64,000 nucleotides of DNA from positions 186,001-250,000 of the forward strand of contig NZ_RFLX01000004.1 of assembly GCF_003696345.1 (NCBI RefSeq). Reading direction: 5' to 3'. The notes beneath the pieces are model-generated. The model was not told the origin of the DNA. It searched no databases and worked only from the letters and a program-made list of their open reading frames with translations. Source of the stretch: Teichococcus wenyumeiae (GTDB lineage Bacteria > Pseudomonadota > Alphaproteobacteria > Acetobacterales > Acetobacteraceae). This document shows, piece by piece, positions 1 through 7,873 of the stretch (its first letter is position 1; each line of letters opens with the position of its first letter). The position numbers and the translations under genes were made by a program.

Positions 1-625
1 TCCCCTGCCCAAGCGGCTCCCGGATCAATGCCATGGGCACCAGCACCACGCCGCTCAGCAGGAAGCACCATGGCAGGTTCTCCAGCATGGAGCGTTCCGC
101 CGGAAAGCGTCGGGTGATGATGATCGCCCAGGACCAGAGGAAGGAAGCAGCCAGCAACATCAGGTGGCCACTCAGGGTACTGGTCTCGCCCGGCCCAACC
201 GCCCAGGGACCCGCCAGTGCCACGACGCCCGCCAGTCCCAGCAACGCAGCCAGCCAGCGCGTGCCGGAAACCTTCTCCCCCAGCACCAGCACGGAAAGCG
301 GCACCAGCCAGTAGATGGTGACATTGGCCAGCACGGCCGTGCGCCCGGCCGGCACCAGCGCCACCGCCAGATGCGTCAGCGCGAAATAGCAGCCGAGTTG
401 CAGCAGGCCCACGCCCAGCACCGCCGGCAGGTCCCGCCGCCGCGGCAGCCGCAGCTTCCCCTTCATGGCCAGCACCAGCCCGACCACCAGCGCACCCAGC
501 AGGGTGCGGGACACCGCGAACCAGAGTGGCGTGGCGTCCGCCAGGGCGGATTTCGTGATGGGCCAAGCGCCGCCGAACAGTGTCACGGCCACCAACAGCA
601 TCCGGATATCGGCGACTCGGATCAT
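1..625 (-). CDS. EamA/DMT-family permease, C-terminus cut by window edge
   Basis: Reading the minus strand from an ATG at 625 gives an uninterrupted frame to the window edge (about 208 residues). It begins MIRVADIRMLLVAVTLFGG and is a succession of hydrophobic segments. The early GGAWPITKSAL and the later WSWAIIITRRFP stretch are typical of the two EamA repeats of drug/metabolite transporters in the inner membrane. The first repeat and the start of the second are visible; the rest lies outside. Substrate cannot be inferred. It is followed by about 570 bases without a convincing gene, so its promoter probably lies just upstream of 625. The family is well supported, the exact start less so. Confidence 0.8.
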   Translation of the reverse strand, partial: MIRVADIRMLLVAVTLFGGAWPITKSALADATPLWFAVSRTLLGALVVGLVLAMKGKLRLPRRRDLPAVLGVGLLQLGCYFALTHLAVALVPAGRTAVLANVTIYWLVPLSVLVLGEKVSGTRWLAALLGLAGVVALAGPWAVGPGETSTLSGHLMLLAASFLWSWAIIITRRFPAERSMLENLPWCFLLSGVVLVPMALIREPLGQG

Positions 626-1091
626 CTGTCGGCAGGTTCCGCGAGGCGAAGCACGATCCTGCTGACCGAGAGGGACTCGGCACCGGCTCGCGGCGCGGGG
701 CCACTGGTGGATGCAAGCCCATGCGGCAGGCCACCAAGGCCTTGCGCGATATGAGCCATGCTGCGCGGCAGCCCTGCCATTGCCCCGATCCTTTCCCCTC
801 ACGGCACCGCGAGGGTTGGCGTCCGGATGCAATCCGTCAAGCCGTGCACGAGCCTGTGAGGCGGCTCCTATGGCATGGCAAGATGTTCGGTGGCCATGCC
901 TGGAACGACGATGTCGGCGGCGGGGAAGTCGATCCTGGCCAAGGCTGGCTGCGGCGCAACAGTGAAGAGGCTTGGCGCCTTGCTTCCTGACGCCGCAGTC
1001 CGATGGCACGGCCAGGACATTGCTTTTTTTCGCGCCCTGGGCTGCCCCTTCAAGACGAAGGCTCGTGGCGCGACTCGCCTGTCGGGGTGGA

Positions 1092-1127
1092 TGAGACGGG
1101 GCAGGCTGGCGGGCCTGCCCCGTCTCA
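1092..1127. repeat. 15-bp perfect inverted repeat
   Basis: TGAGACGGGGCAGGC (1092-1106) is followed by a 6-base loop and its exact complement at 1113-1127. It is the second of two strong hairpins downstream of the Bug-family gene. It could act as a terminator or mRNA 3'-end stabiliser, but there is no T-run on either side. Confidence 0.6.
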
Positions 1128-1160
1128 GCGAAGGCCAGGGAATGGCCTTGCGGTAGTTCT

Positions 1161-1191
1161 CCATCCGGTCCCGCCGCGCGGGACCGGATGG
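1161..1191 (-). terminator. 14-bp perfect hairpin after the Bug gene, no T-run
   Basis: CCATCCGGTCCCGC (1161-1174), loop CGC, then the perfect complement at 1178-1191. It begins seven bases past the stop codon of the minus-strand Bug-family gene, the position of an intrinsic terminator. The usual U-tract is absent. Confidence 0.5.
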
Positions 1192-1197
1192 GCCAGA

Positions 1198-2178
1198 TCA
1201 GCTCGCCTTGATACCGGCAGCGCGGATGATCGGGGTCCACTTCGCGATTTCGTCGTTGAGGAACTTGGCCGCGCTGGCGGGGGTGCTGTCGCTGACGGTC
1301 TGCATAGTCAGGTCGGACAGGCGCGCCTTCACGCTGTCCATGGCCATCACCTTGTTCAGCGCCGCGTTGAACTGGGTGACGGTGGATTCCGGTGTGCCGG
1401 CCGGCAGCATCACCATGTGCCAGGTATAGGCCTCGTAGCCAGCCACGCCGGCTTCCTGGAAGGTCGGGATCTCCGGCACCTGCGACAGCCGCTGGCTGGA
1501 GGAGATGGCCAGGCCCTTCACCTCGCCACGCTGCACGAAGGGCAGCGCGCTGTTGGCGACATCCAGCATCATCACCACGGTGCCGTTCAGCAGGTCCGGC
1601 ATGGCGGCGGCGGAGCCACGGTAAGGCACGTGGTTCACCTTCAGGTCGCCCGCCTGCTTCAGGAACAGCTCGCTGGCCAGGTGCAGCGCGGCGCCGTTGC
1701 CGGTGCTGGCGTAGTCGTACTTGCCGGGGTTCTTCTTGAACAGCTCGACCAGTTCCGGCAGCGAATTCACCGGCAGGTCCTTGTTGACCATCAGCATCAT
1801 CGGGATCGTGCCGGTGAGCGCGACCGGCTGGAAATCCTTGATGGGGTCGAAGGGCAGGTTGGCGAAGATCTCGCGCAGAGCCGCATGGGCGATGGTGGTG
1901 TAGAGCGCGGTATGCCCGTCCTTCGCCTTGGCCACGGCATCGGAGCCCACGACAACGCCCGCGCCCGTGCGGTTCTCCACGATCACGCGCTGCGGCAGCA
2001 TCTTGGACAGCTCATCGGCGATGAGGCGCGCCGGCACGTCGGTCGGCCCACCGGCCGCGAACGGCACCACGAGGCGAATGGGCTGGCTGGGCCAATTGGC
2101 CTGCGCGCTGGCAGCGGAGGGCAGCAGTCCCGGAAGCGTGGCGGCAGCGCCAAGGGCGAGGAAGTCGCGACGGTTCAT
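1198..2178 (-). CDS. Bug-family tripartite tricarboxylate transporter substrate-binding protein
   Basis: This 326-residue periplasmic solute receptor of the Bug/TctC family normally feeds small carboxylates to a TctAB permease. The N-terminus MNRRDFLALGAAATLPGLL is a Tat-type signal with a cleavage region near SAASAQA. Mature motifs typical of the family are IRLVVPFAAGGPTD near residue 37 and the later PVALTGTIPMML and HVPYRGSAAAMPDLL segments, which in known Bug proteins line the carboxylate site. No tctA or tctB lies in the window, so it is an orphan receptor, as is common in Roseomonas and Burkholderiales. The ligand cannot be told from the sequence. It is followed by two perfect hairpins. 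ATG start at 2178. Confidence 0.9.
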   Translation of the reverse strand: MNRRDFLALGAAATLPGLLPSAASAQANWPSQPIRLVVPFAAGGPTDVPARLIADELSKMLPQRVIVENRTGAGVVVGSDAVAKAKDGHTALYTTIAHAALREIFANLPFDPIKDFQPVALTGTIPMMLMVNKDLPVNSLPELVELFKKNPGKYDYASTGNGAALHLASELFLKQAGDLKVNHVPYRGSAAAMPDLLNGTVVMMLDVANSALPFVQRGEVKGLAISSSQRLSQVPEIPTFQEAGVAGYEAYTWHMVMLPAGTPESTVTQFNAALNKVMAMDSVKARLSDLTMQTVSDSTPASAAKFLNDEIAKWTPIIRAAGIKAS

Positions 2179-2361
2179 TGACAGTTTGTCTCCTGGACAG
2201 GCCGGAAGAATTTCATGGAAGATTTGTCACGCTATGAACTGCAATCAAGGGTGCGTCAACGCGAGCCGGCGGTGCCTCCAGGGCATTGCAAAGCCAATGG
2301 AAAGCTGACCGGCACTGGTTTCACGCCAGGGCCGCCGGACGAGACGCTTCCACTCAAGGCA

Positions 2362-3276
2362 TTATCCGGCCGTGCCTTCTGAAGGCACTGGTGAACAGTT
2401 CAGAAGCAAGATGCGTGAGGCTGCATCCAGCCCCAGCGCGGCGCGGGACGAGGCATCCGCCGCCACCGCCAGCATCCCCGCCAGGGCATCGGCTGTTTCC
2501 AGGAAAGCGAAGGCGGAGCGTTCCAGCTCCTGCCACGCCAGCAGGCTCGGCGCTGCCGGGCCCGGGCGTCCCTGAAGCGCATCCAGGAGCGGGCTGGCGC
2601 CGGCGGCTTCCGCCACGATCAGGCGCGGCACGGCGCCTCCCCCGGCGCGAAGCTGCACCGCCACCGCCGCGGCCAACCCACCCTGCCCGCCGGGCGCGAC
2701 GACATGCGTCGGTGCAACGGGCAGCGCCGCGAGGATCTCCGCCGCCGCCAGACGGTCGCCCTGCATGATGTCACGCGGCACTTCGGTATAGCCTTCCATG
2801 GCCCAGGCGGAGACGAAGAACCAGCCTTCCTGGGCCGAGCGCCGCATTGCCTCCTCATGCCCTCCGCGCAGGATCTGGGCCTCGTCGCCCGACGCTATCT
2901 CGCCGTTCATGAACATCATGCAGCGGGCGCCCAGCCGCCGTGTGGCCCTGGCGATCGCCGTCAGGTCATCCCCACGGCCCTCGGCACAGGCGAAGGTGAC
3001 GGTGCCTGCCGCCGAGCCACGCCGGGCCTGTTCCGCCCTCAGCAGACGCGACACCGCATAGGCGTAGCCCGGGCTCGCCGCCTCCCCCAGATGCACGGCG
3101 GCGAGCCCGGAAGCCTGCGCCTGTTCCGGCAGCGCCCGCAGCAGTGGCGGCACGCGGTCCGGCCAGGCGCGGATTTCCGCGCTGGCCCGGCGAAACCCGG
3201 ATTCGGGCAGCAGGACGACGCCAGGCACCCCGTGATGCGGATTCATGAAAAGGCGGAAGGGCGTGGGCGCGATCAT
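2362..3276 (-). CDS. degenerate diaminopropionate ammonia-lyase-like protein (PLP fold, active-site Lys absent)
   Basis: I see a 304-residue protein starting at ATG 3276 that aligns by eye with diaminopropionate ammonia-lyase (YgeX, fold-type II PLP enzymes). Shared landmarks are GYAYAVSRLL near residue 68, AMEGYTEVPRDIMQG near 157, and APGGQGGLAAAV near 192. The segment that carries the PLP-binding lysine in YgeX (NAFKMLGG) is deleted, the DGNHG loop is replaced by AEGRGDD, and the C-terminal phosphate loop STEGDTD reads NCSPVPSE. It is therefore probably not a working PLP lyase and may bind a ligand instead. It is divergently oriented from the denD-like gene 72 bases away, which suggests shared control. 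The frame stays open far upstream, but only as antisense of denD, so the internal ATG was chosen. Confidence 0.6.
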   Translation of the reverse strand: MIAPTPFRLFMNPHHGVPGVVLLPESGFRRASAEIRAWPDRVPPLLRALPEQAQASGLAAVHLGEAASPGYAYAVSRLLRAEQARRGSAAGTVTFACAEGRGDDLTAIARATRRLGARCMMFMNGEIASGDEAQILRGGHEEAMRRSAQEGWFFVSAWAMEGYTEVPRDIMQGDRLAAAEILAALPVAPTHVVAPGGQGGLAAAVAVQLRAGGGAVPRLIVAEAAGASPLLDALQGRPGPAAPSLLAWQELERSAFAFLETADALAGMLAVAADASSRAALGLDAASRILLLNCSPVPSEGTAG

Positions 3277-3348
3277 GCCTGCCAGCTTGGCCGCGCGGCC
3301 GGCGCACGGCAATCTGAGCAGCAGCAGAGAAGCACAGGCGAGGAAACG

Positions 3349-4335
3349 ATGAAGATCACCATTCTGGGCGCCGGGGGATTCCTGGGCCGCAAGTTGGCGG
3401 CCCGGCTGGCCCAGGCGGGCGAGCTGAACGGCCGTGCCATCACCGGGCTGACGCTGTTCGACCTCAATGTGCCGCCGCCCCCCGCCGCCGCCTTTCCCAT
3501 CCGCCGCATCCCCGGCGACCTGGCCAATCCGGCCACGGTGGCGGAAGCCATCCCGCCCGGCACCGACATCGTCTTCCACCTCGCCGCCGTGGTCAGCGCG
3601 GCGGCGGAAGCGGATTTCGACCTGGGCCTGCGGGTCAACCTGCAAGGCACGCTGGCGGTGCTCGAGGCCTGCCGGCGGCTGGAGCGGGCGCCACGGCTGG
3701 TCTTCACCTCCTCCGTCGCCAGCTTCGGTGGCGGCCAGGGCGCGGTGGTGCCGGATGACGGCCGGCAGCTTCCCGCCAATTCCTATGGCGCGCAGAAAGC
3801 GATGGGCGAGCTGCTGCTGCAGGATGCCAGCCGCCGGGGCATGATCGACGCCGTCAGCCTGCGGCTGCCCACCGTCATCGTGCGCCCCGGGCGCCCGAAC
3901 AAGGCGGCTTCCTCCTTCGTCTCCGCCATTGTGCGGGAACCGTTGCTCGGCCTGCCGACCACATGCCCCGTGGGGCCGGACTTCGCCATCTGGGTCTGCT
4001 CGCCCCGCCGGGCCGTGGACTGGTTCCTCCATGCCGCCACCATGGATACCGCTGTGCTGGGGCTGGACCGCGGCATCAACCCGCCCGGCCTTTCCGTGAC
4101 GGTGGCGGAACTGCTGTCGGCGCTGGAAGCCGCCGGCGGGCAGGAGGCGCGGAGCCTCGTCACCTTTCAGCCGGACCCTGCCATCGAGGCCATCGTCTCC
4201 GGCTGGCCCGCCAGCTTCGCGGCTACGCGGGCCAAGGCGCTGGGCTTCGCGCAGCAGGACGGTGCGGAAGCCATTCTGGATGCCTTCCTGGCCGATGACC
4301 TGAAAGCCACGAAGGCCGAGCGGGAAATGGCCTGA
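3349..4335 (+). CDS. denD: DenD-like D-erythronate dehydrogenase (extended SDR)
   Basis: This 328-residue protein is an NAD-dependent epimerase/dehydratase-type short-chain dehydrogenase. The Rossmann glycine motif GAGGFLG is at residues 7-13, the VFHLAAVVS segment near 76, the catalytic TSS near 122 and the YGAQK pair near 147. The length and the C-terminal pattern (INPPGLSVTVAELL) resemble DenD, which oxidises D-erythronate at C2 in four-carbon acid sugar catabolism. The usual partners OtnC and OtnI are not nearby, so the assignment rests on similarity only. It starts at ATG 3349 behind GAGGAAACG. The upstream gene is the divergent PLP-fold protein. Confidence 0.65.
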   Translation: MKITILGAGGFLGRKLAARLAQAGELNGRAITGLTLFDLNVPPPPAAAFPIRRIPGDLANPATVAEAIPPGTDIVFHLAAVVSAAAEADFDLGLRVNLQGTLAVLEACRRLERAPRLVFTSSVASFGGGQGAVVPDDGRQLPANSYGAQKAMGELLLQDASRRGMIDAVSLRLPTVIVRPGRPNKAASSFVSAIVREPLLGLPTTCPVGPDFAIWVCSPRRAVDWFLHAATMDTAVLGLDRGINPPGLSVTVAELLSALEAAGGQEARSLVTFQPDPAIEAIVSGWPASFAATRAKALGFAQQDGAEAILDAFLADDLKATKAEREMA

Positions 4336-4548
4336 GCCATAATCTTCTGCCACTTTGCCAACGGCTTGCGGCACGAACTTGGCGGCATCGATCAACTTCG
4401 TGCCGCCAAATCGCAGAGGCATCTGGCCTGCCCCACGGTTTCACGCTATGGCGCCGGCGGGCCGCGACTGCCTTTGCCAGCACGTGGACTAGACCGCCTA
4501 TCAGGCGTGCCGCCTGAGCCTATCGGCACCGAGGAGAGGACCAGCAAC

Positions 4549-5118
4549 TTGATTTCCCGACGCACCATCATGCTGGCGGGCGGCATGCTGCCCCTGCTGC
4601 TCGCCGGCTGCCAATCCATCGTGGCGCCGAACAAGCCGCTTCCGGAAGACGGCACCATCGATCTGATGTCGCTGCTCTCCGCCCGCTCTGACACCAAGAT
4701 CTTCACCGCCGCGCTGAAGCGTTCCGGCCTGGTGGAGCGGATCACGATCGCCAACGGCCCCGCCACGGTCTTCGTGCCGACGGACGCGGCGATCGAGGCC
4801 CTGCCGCCGGCGCAGCGCGCGATCTTCACCGACAGCTCCGCCGACCAGGCGGCGCTGCGCGCGGCCGTGGGCGGCATGATCGCCTCCGGCCAGCTGCGGC
4901 TGGAGAGCATCGCGGTGCGCAACGGCCTGCTCAATACCTGGACGACCGGGCAGCAGCTGAAGGTGACCGGTGCGCCGGCGCCGACCGCCAAGGTGCAGCG
5001 CGCGGTGCTGGCCAATGGCCGCAGCACCGCCAGCGGGCCGCAGATCAGCTTCGTGAAGGCGGACATCCTGGCCAGCAACGGCGTCATCCACGTCATGGAC
5101 GGCGTGCTGGTTTCCTGA
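4549..5118 (+). CDS. fasciclin-domain lipoprotein
   Basis: This 189-residue secreted lipoprotein carries one fasciclin (FAS1) domain. I chose the TTG at 4549 because GAGGAGAGG lies nine bases upstream; the first ATG is seven codons later. The signal peptide ends in a lipobox LPLLLAGC near residue 22. FAS1 landmarks follow: TIDLMSLLS, the TVFVPTDAAIEALP H1-type box near 80, and the closing ASNGVIHVMDGVLV H2-type box at the C-terminus. FAS1 lipoproteins are usually adhesion or periplasmic carbohydrate-binding proteins of unclear role. It stands alone and ends in a textbook terminator. Confidence 0.85.
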   Translation: MISRRTIMLAGGMLPLLLAGCQSIVAPNKPLPEDGTIDLMSLLSARSDTKIFTAALKRSGLVERITIANGPATVFVPTDAAIEALPPAQRAIFTDSSADQAALRAAVGGMIASGQLRLESIAVRNGLLNTWTTGQQLKVTGAPAPTAKVQRAVLANGRSTASGPQISFVKADILASNGVIHVMDGVLVS

Positions 5119-5131
5119 CCAGCGCCATCGC

Positions 5132-5161
5132 GGGCGGGGCTTCGGCCCCGCCTGTTTTTTT
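5132..5161 (+). terminator. rho-independent terminator after the fasciclin gene
   Basis: The stem GGCGGGGC/GCCCCGCC closes on a TTCG tetraloop (5141-5144) and is followed by TGTTTTTTT. It lies 14 bases beyond the fasciclin stop codon. Confidence 0.95.
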
Positions 5162-5485
5162 GCACCATCCGGCCAGTTGGCAGGGGTGGCAAACCAGACC
5201 TTCCCTGGCATCCTGACATAGCCTACCAGCCGCTCCAGCAGCGTGCTGTTGCCGCGAATGGTAGTCAGAGCAGGCGACTTCCGCCGCGCCAGGGCGCATG
5301 GCCCTACCCTCTTCCCGAAATTGGAAGGCTGCGGGCGCCCGCCACTGGCGGTGGCGTAACTCCGCTTCGTAAAGGCGCCGCATCCCGCCTCGGGATGCCG
5401 GCCTGGGCTAAGGGCTGCCGCCCTTCCCTCGCGGCCCCTGCGGCTCCATGCTGGAGGCCACTCGAAGCCTTCGCGGAACCTGTTG
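5162..5485. other. intergenic stretch with one hairpin
   Basis: About 320 bases lie between the terminator and the amidase. No convincing gene is present; a minus-strand frame of about 96 codons runs through the terminator and was dismissed. An 8-bp stem GCATCCCG/CGGGATGC with a 3-base loop sits at 5380-5398. Its function is unknown. Confidence 0.5.
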
Positions 5486-6910
5486 ATGTCCGATACCGAT
5501 CCGGCCCTGATGTCGGCCGAGCAACTTCTCGCCCTTTATGCCCGCCGCCGCCTTTCCCCGGTCGAGGCCCTGCAGGCGATCCTGGAGCGGGTCGCGCGCT
5601 ACAACCCCTGGGTCAATGCCTTCGCCATGCTGAACCCGCGCGCCCTGGCCGAAGCCGGCGCCAGCGAGGCCCGCTGGTCCGCCGGCCGCCCCATGGGGCC
5701 GCTGGACGGCGTGCCGGTGACGGTGAAGGACCTGCTGAACGTCCATGGCATGCCCACCCGCCGCGGCAGCAAGACCACCGACAGCACCCCGGCCACCGAG
5801 GATGCCCCGGCCGTGATTGGCCTGAAGGCCGCCGGCGCCGTGATCCTGGGCAAGACCACCACCACCGAATTCGGTTGGAAGACCCCGGGCGACAACCCGT
5901 TGAACGGCATCAGCCGCAATGCCTGGAACCCGGAGCGGACGGTGGGCGGCTCCTCCTCCGGCGCCGGCGCGGCGGGCGCGGCCAATTTCGGGCCGATGCA
6001 TATCGGCACCGATGCCGGCGGCTCCATCCGCATCCCCGCCGCCTATTGCGGGCTGGTGGGGCTGAAGCCGACCTATGGGCGCATTCCGCAATGGCCGCTC
6101 AGCGCCTTCGGCCAGGTGTCCTGCGCCGGGCCGATGACGCGCAGCGTACGGGACGCGGCGCTGATGTTCTCCGCCATGGCCCAGGCCGACCTGCGTGACC
6201 CCTACTGCCTGCCGGACGACGTGCGGGACTGGCGCGAAGGCATCGAGGGTGGCGTGGCCGGGCTGCGCGTGGCCATCGTCCGTCGCCTCGGCTTCGCGCC
6301 GCCGATCGACGACGAAGGCCAGGCGGCGGTGGAACTGGCTGGCCGCCTGCTGGCCGAGCAGGGCGCCATCGTCGAATATGCCGACCCGGAACTGCCGGAC
6401 ACCCGGCATGTCTTCGGCCGTGTCTGGGGCGTAGCGCTGGCGCGCCTTGTCACCACCATGGCGCCCGACAAGCGCGCCCTGCTGGACAAGGGCCTGGATG
6501 AAGTGGCGGAACGTGAGGGCGGCATGTCCGCCATCGACTTCCTGGGCGCCGAGGCCATGCGCACCGAGGCCGCGCACGCCATGGCGCGCTTCCACCAGAA
6601 ATACGACCTGGTGCTCTGCCCCACCACGCCCACCGCCGCCTTCGCCGCCGATGCCCCCACGCTGAAGCCGACGGAAGCCCTGTGGCGCGACTGGGCGCCC
6701 TGGACCTTCGCCTTCAACCTGACCCGCCAGCCGGCCATCACCGTGCCGGTGGGCCTGGATGAAAGCGGCATGCCGCGTGGCGTGCAGCTGGCCGCCGCGC
6801 AGCTGCGGGACGACCTCTGCTTCCGCGCCGCCCGCGCCATCGAACGCGCAGTGGCGCTGCCGGCGGCGAAGGCGGAGGAATCCCACGCCTGCGCCCATCA
6901 CCACCACTAG
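5486..6910 (+). CDS. amidase-signature hydrolase with natural poly-His tail
   Basis: This 474-residue amidase-signature (GatA/AtzF-like) enzyme would hydrolyse an amide in the cytoplasm. The catalytic Lys sits in VTVKDL (about residue 81), the glycine/serine loop GGSSSGAGAAGA near 154-165 holds the cis-serine, and the nucleophile lies in GTDAGGSIRIP (about Ser180). Family features such as LVGLKPTYGRIP follow. The substrate is unknown; it lacks gatB or gatC neighbours, so it is not part of an amidotransferase. The C-terminus is unusual, ending SHACAHHHH, a Cys/His-rich tail. I chose the ATG at 5486; a TTG precedes it directly. It lies upstream of the guanidine-controlled sugE but is separated from it by the riboswitch leader. 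Confidence 0.88.
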   Translation: MSDTDPALMSAEQLLALYARRRLSPVEALQAILERVARYNPWVNAFAMLNPRALAEAGASEARWSAGRPMGPLDGVPVTVKDLLNVHGMPTRRGSKTTDSTPATEDAPAVIGLKAAGAVILGKTTTTEFGWKTPGDNPLNGISRNAWNPERTVGGSSSGAGAAGAANFGPMHIGTDAGGSIRIPAAYCGLVGLKPTYGRIPQWPLSAFGQVSCAGPMTRSVRDAALMFSAMAQADLRDPYCLPDDVRDWREGIEGGVAGLRVAIVRRLGFAPPIDDEGQAAVELAGRLLAEQGAIVEYADPELPDTRHVFGRVWGVALARLVTTMAPDKRALLDKGLDEVAEREGGMSAIDFLGAEAMRTEAAHAMARFHQKYDLVLCPTTPTAAFAADAPTLKPTEALWRDWAPWTFAFNLTRQPAITVPVGLDESGMPRGVQLAAAQLRDDLCFRAARAIERAVALPAAKAEESHACAHHHH

Positions 6911-6954
6911 AGGCAGGCTTGAACGGGGCGGTCCGCTGCCCCACTTCCGGCGTT

Positions 6955-7006
6955 GGAGGGACGGCCCTCCCGCGCAACGCGCATCCCCTCGCCGGGACGG
7001 CCCGGC
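6955..7006 (+). promoter_or_regulatory. guanidine-II (mini-ykkC) riboswitch
   Basis: Two perfect 6-bp stems each close on an ACGG tetraloop: GGAGGG-ACGG-CCCTCC (6955-6970) and GCCGGG-ACGG-CCCGGC (6991-7006), separated by 20 bases. Paired hairpins with ACGR loops just ahead of a ribosome binding site are the defining pattern of the guanidine-II riboswitch. The GGAG at 7014-7017 follows eight bases later, and the next gene is a SugE/Gdx-type SMR exporter, the classical target. Guanidine binding would be expected to make the loops kiss and free the ribosome binding site. Confidence 0.92.
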
Positions 7007-7026
7007 ATTGATCGGAGATGTTGGCG

Positions 7027-7344
7027 ATGCTGCCCTGGACCGTCCTGTTCCTCGCCGGCCTGCTGGAAGTAGCCTGGGCCACCGGCCTGAAGCAGAGCGC
7101 GGGCTTCACCCGCCTCTGGCCCAGCGTGTTCACCCTGGTGACCATGGCCGGCAGCTTCCTGCTGCTGGCCTATGCCATGCGCTCGCTGCCCCTGGGCACC
7201 GCCTATGCCGTCTGGACCGGCATCGGCACCGTGGGCGCCGCCATCCTTGGCATCATGATGTTCGGGGAGGCCGCGACCCCCGCGCGCATCCTTTGCATCG
7301 GCCTGATCCTGGCCGGCATCGCGGGCCTGAAGCTGACCAGCTGA
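7027..7344 (+). CDS. sugE: guanidinium exporter, small multidrug resistance family (SugE/Gdx)
   Basis: This 105-residue inner-membrane protein has four hydrophobic helices and works as an antiparallel dimer exchanging guanidinium for protons. Gdx-subtype landmarks are visible: the membrane Glu in [11 protein letters not shown] near residue 13, the [20 protein letters not shown] signature near 56-75, and the end GIAGLKL. I chose the ATG at 7027, not the one at 7018, because GGAG at 7014-7017 is then nine bases away and the length equals the usual 105 residues. The guanidine-II riboswitch just upstream makes guanidinium export the most likely role, rather than quaternary-ammonium resistance. 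Confidence 0.95.
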   Translation: MLPWTVLFLAGLLEVAWATGLKQSAGFTRLWPSVFTLVTMAGSFLLLAYAMRSLPLGTAYAVWTGIGTVGAAILGIMMFGEAATPARILCIGLILAGIAGLKLTS

Positions 7345-7366
7345 GACCCACCACGGGCCGCGGCTG

Positions 7367-7816
7367 CTAGACGGCCGGAGGCTTCCGGCGCAGCGCCAGT
7401 TCGATCTGCCCCAGCGCATCCATGGCGGCCTTCAGGGCGGAGCCATCCACCTGCCGCAGCAGTTCCGCCTCCACTTCGGCCAGGCGGACCTCGATGCGCC
7501 TGGCGGTGGTGAGGCCGGATGGTGTCAGCGCCAGCCGGCGGGCGCGCCGGTCCTCCGGGTCCTCAGCCCGCAGGACCAGCCCGGACGCGACCAGCGAGTC
7601 GAGCAGCCGCACCAAGCTGGGGCCCTCGATCCCGATCAGCGCGGCCAGGTCCTTCTGACGCAGCGGCTCCGACGCACGGTAGAGATAGACCAGCGGGCGC
7701 CAGCCGGCATCCGGGAAGGCGTCGCGGCGGATACCGGCATCCACGGCCTGCCGCCAAAGGCGCGCGAGCTGCATCAGGCGCAGGCCGAAGCCTGTTCGCT
7801 TCAAGTCATCAGGCAT
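7367..7816 (-). CDS. MarR-family transcriptional regulator
   Basis: This 149-residue winged-helix repressor starts at ATG 7816. The DNA-binding core is visible: RPLVYLYRASEPLRQKDLA leading into the recognition helix GPSLVRLLDSLVASGLV, and the wing with the family signature DPEDRRARRLALT. Helices at both ends would form the dimer interface. It converges on sugE (stop to stop about 20 bases). Upstream, five bases from the start codon, a 22-bp palindrome is a probable autoregulatory operator. The effector and other targets are unknown; the divergently placed genes offer no clear clue. Confidence 0.88.
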   Translation of the reverse strand: MPDDLKRTGFGLRLMQLARLWRQAVDAGIRRDAFPDAGWRPLVYLYRASEPLRQKDLAALIGIEGPSLVRLLDSLVASGLVLRAEDPEDRRARRLALTPSGLTTARRIEVRLAEVEAELLRQVDGSALKAAMDALGQIELALRRKPPAV

Positions 7817-7820
7817 TCAG

Positions 7821-7842
7821 AACAGATAACTATCCGTCTGTT
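7821..7842. promoter_or_regulatory. candidate MarR operator
   Basis: AACAGA (7821-7826) and TCTGTT (7837-7842) form an inverted repeat with a 10-base AT-richer centre, unlike the GC-rich surroundings. It ends five bases before the marR start codon, so bound dimer would block its transcription or initiation. Confidence 0.45.
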
Positions 7843-7873
7843 ACCGCACAAGAATGACCTGCAAAGCCCAGGC

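Larger units (their letters stand above)
626..1197. other. intergenic stretch without a supported gene
   Basis: About 570 bases separate the DMT permease start from the stop of the Bug-family gene. Open frames exist on both strands, but they run through two long perfect hairpins, lack a ribosome binding site and show no recognisable protein. The notable contents are the hairpins at 1092-1127 and 1161-1191 and a run of seven or more T at about 1023-1030 that is not preceded by a stem. Confidence 0.5.

Noticed and set aside
868-1164. Minus-strand open frame of about 98 codons in the first intergenic stretch
   Set aside because: It runs through a long perfect hairpin, begins inside a second one, has no ribosome binding site and resembles no protein; high GC creates such frames freely.
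3277-4422. Upstream extension of the PLP-fold protein to 686 residues
   Set aside because: The extra N-terminal part is entirely antisense of the denD-like gene and has shadow-like composition; the homology begins just after the ATG at 3276.
5093-5383. Minus-strand frame of about 96 codons over the fasciclin terminator
   Set aside because: It reads through the terminator stem and the end of the fasciclin gene in antisense, with no recognisable protein features.
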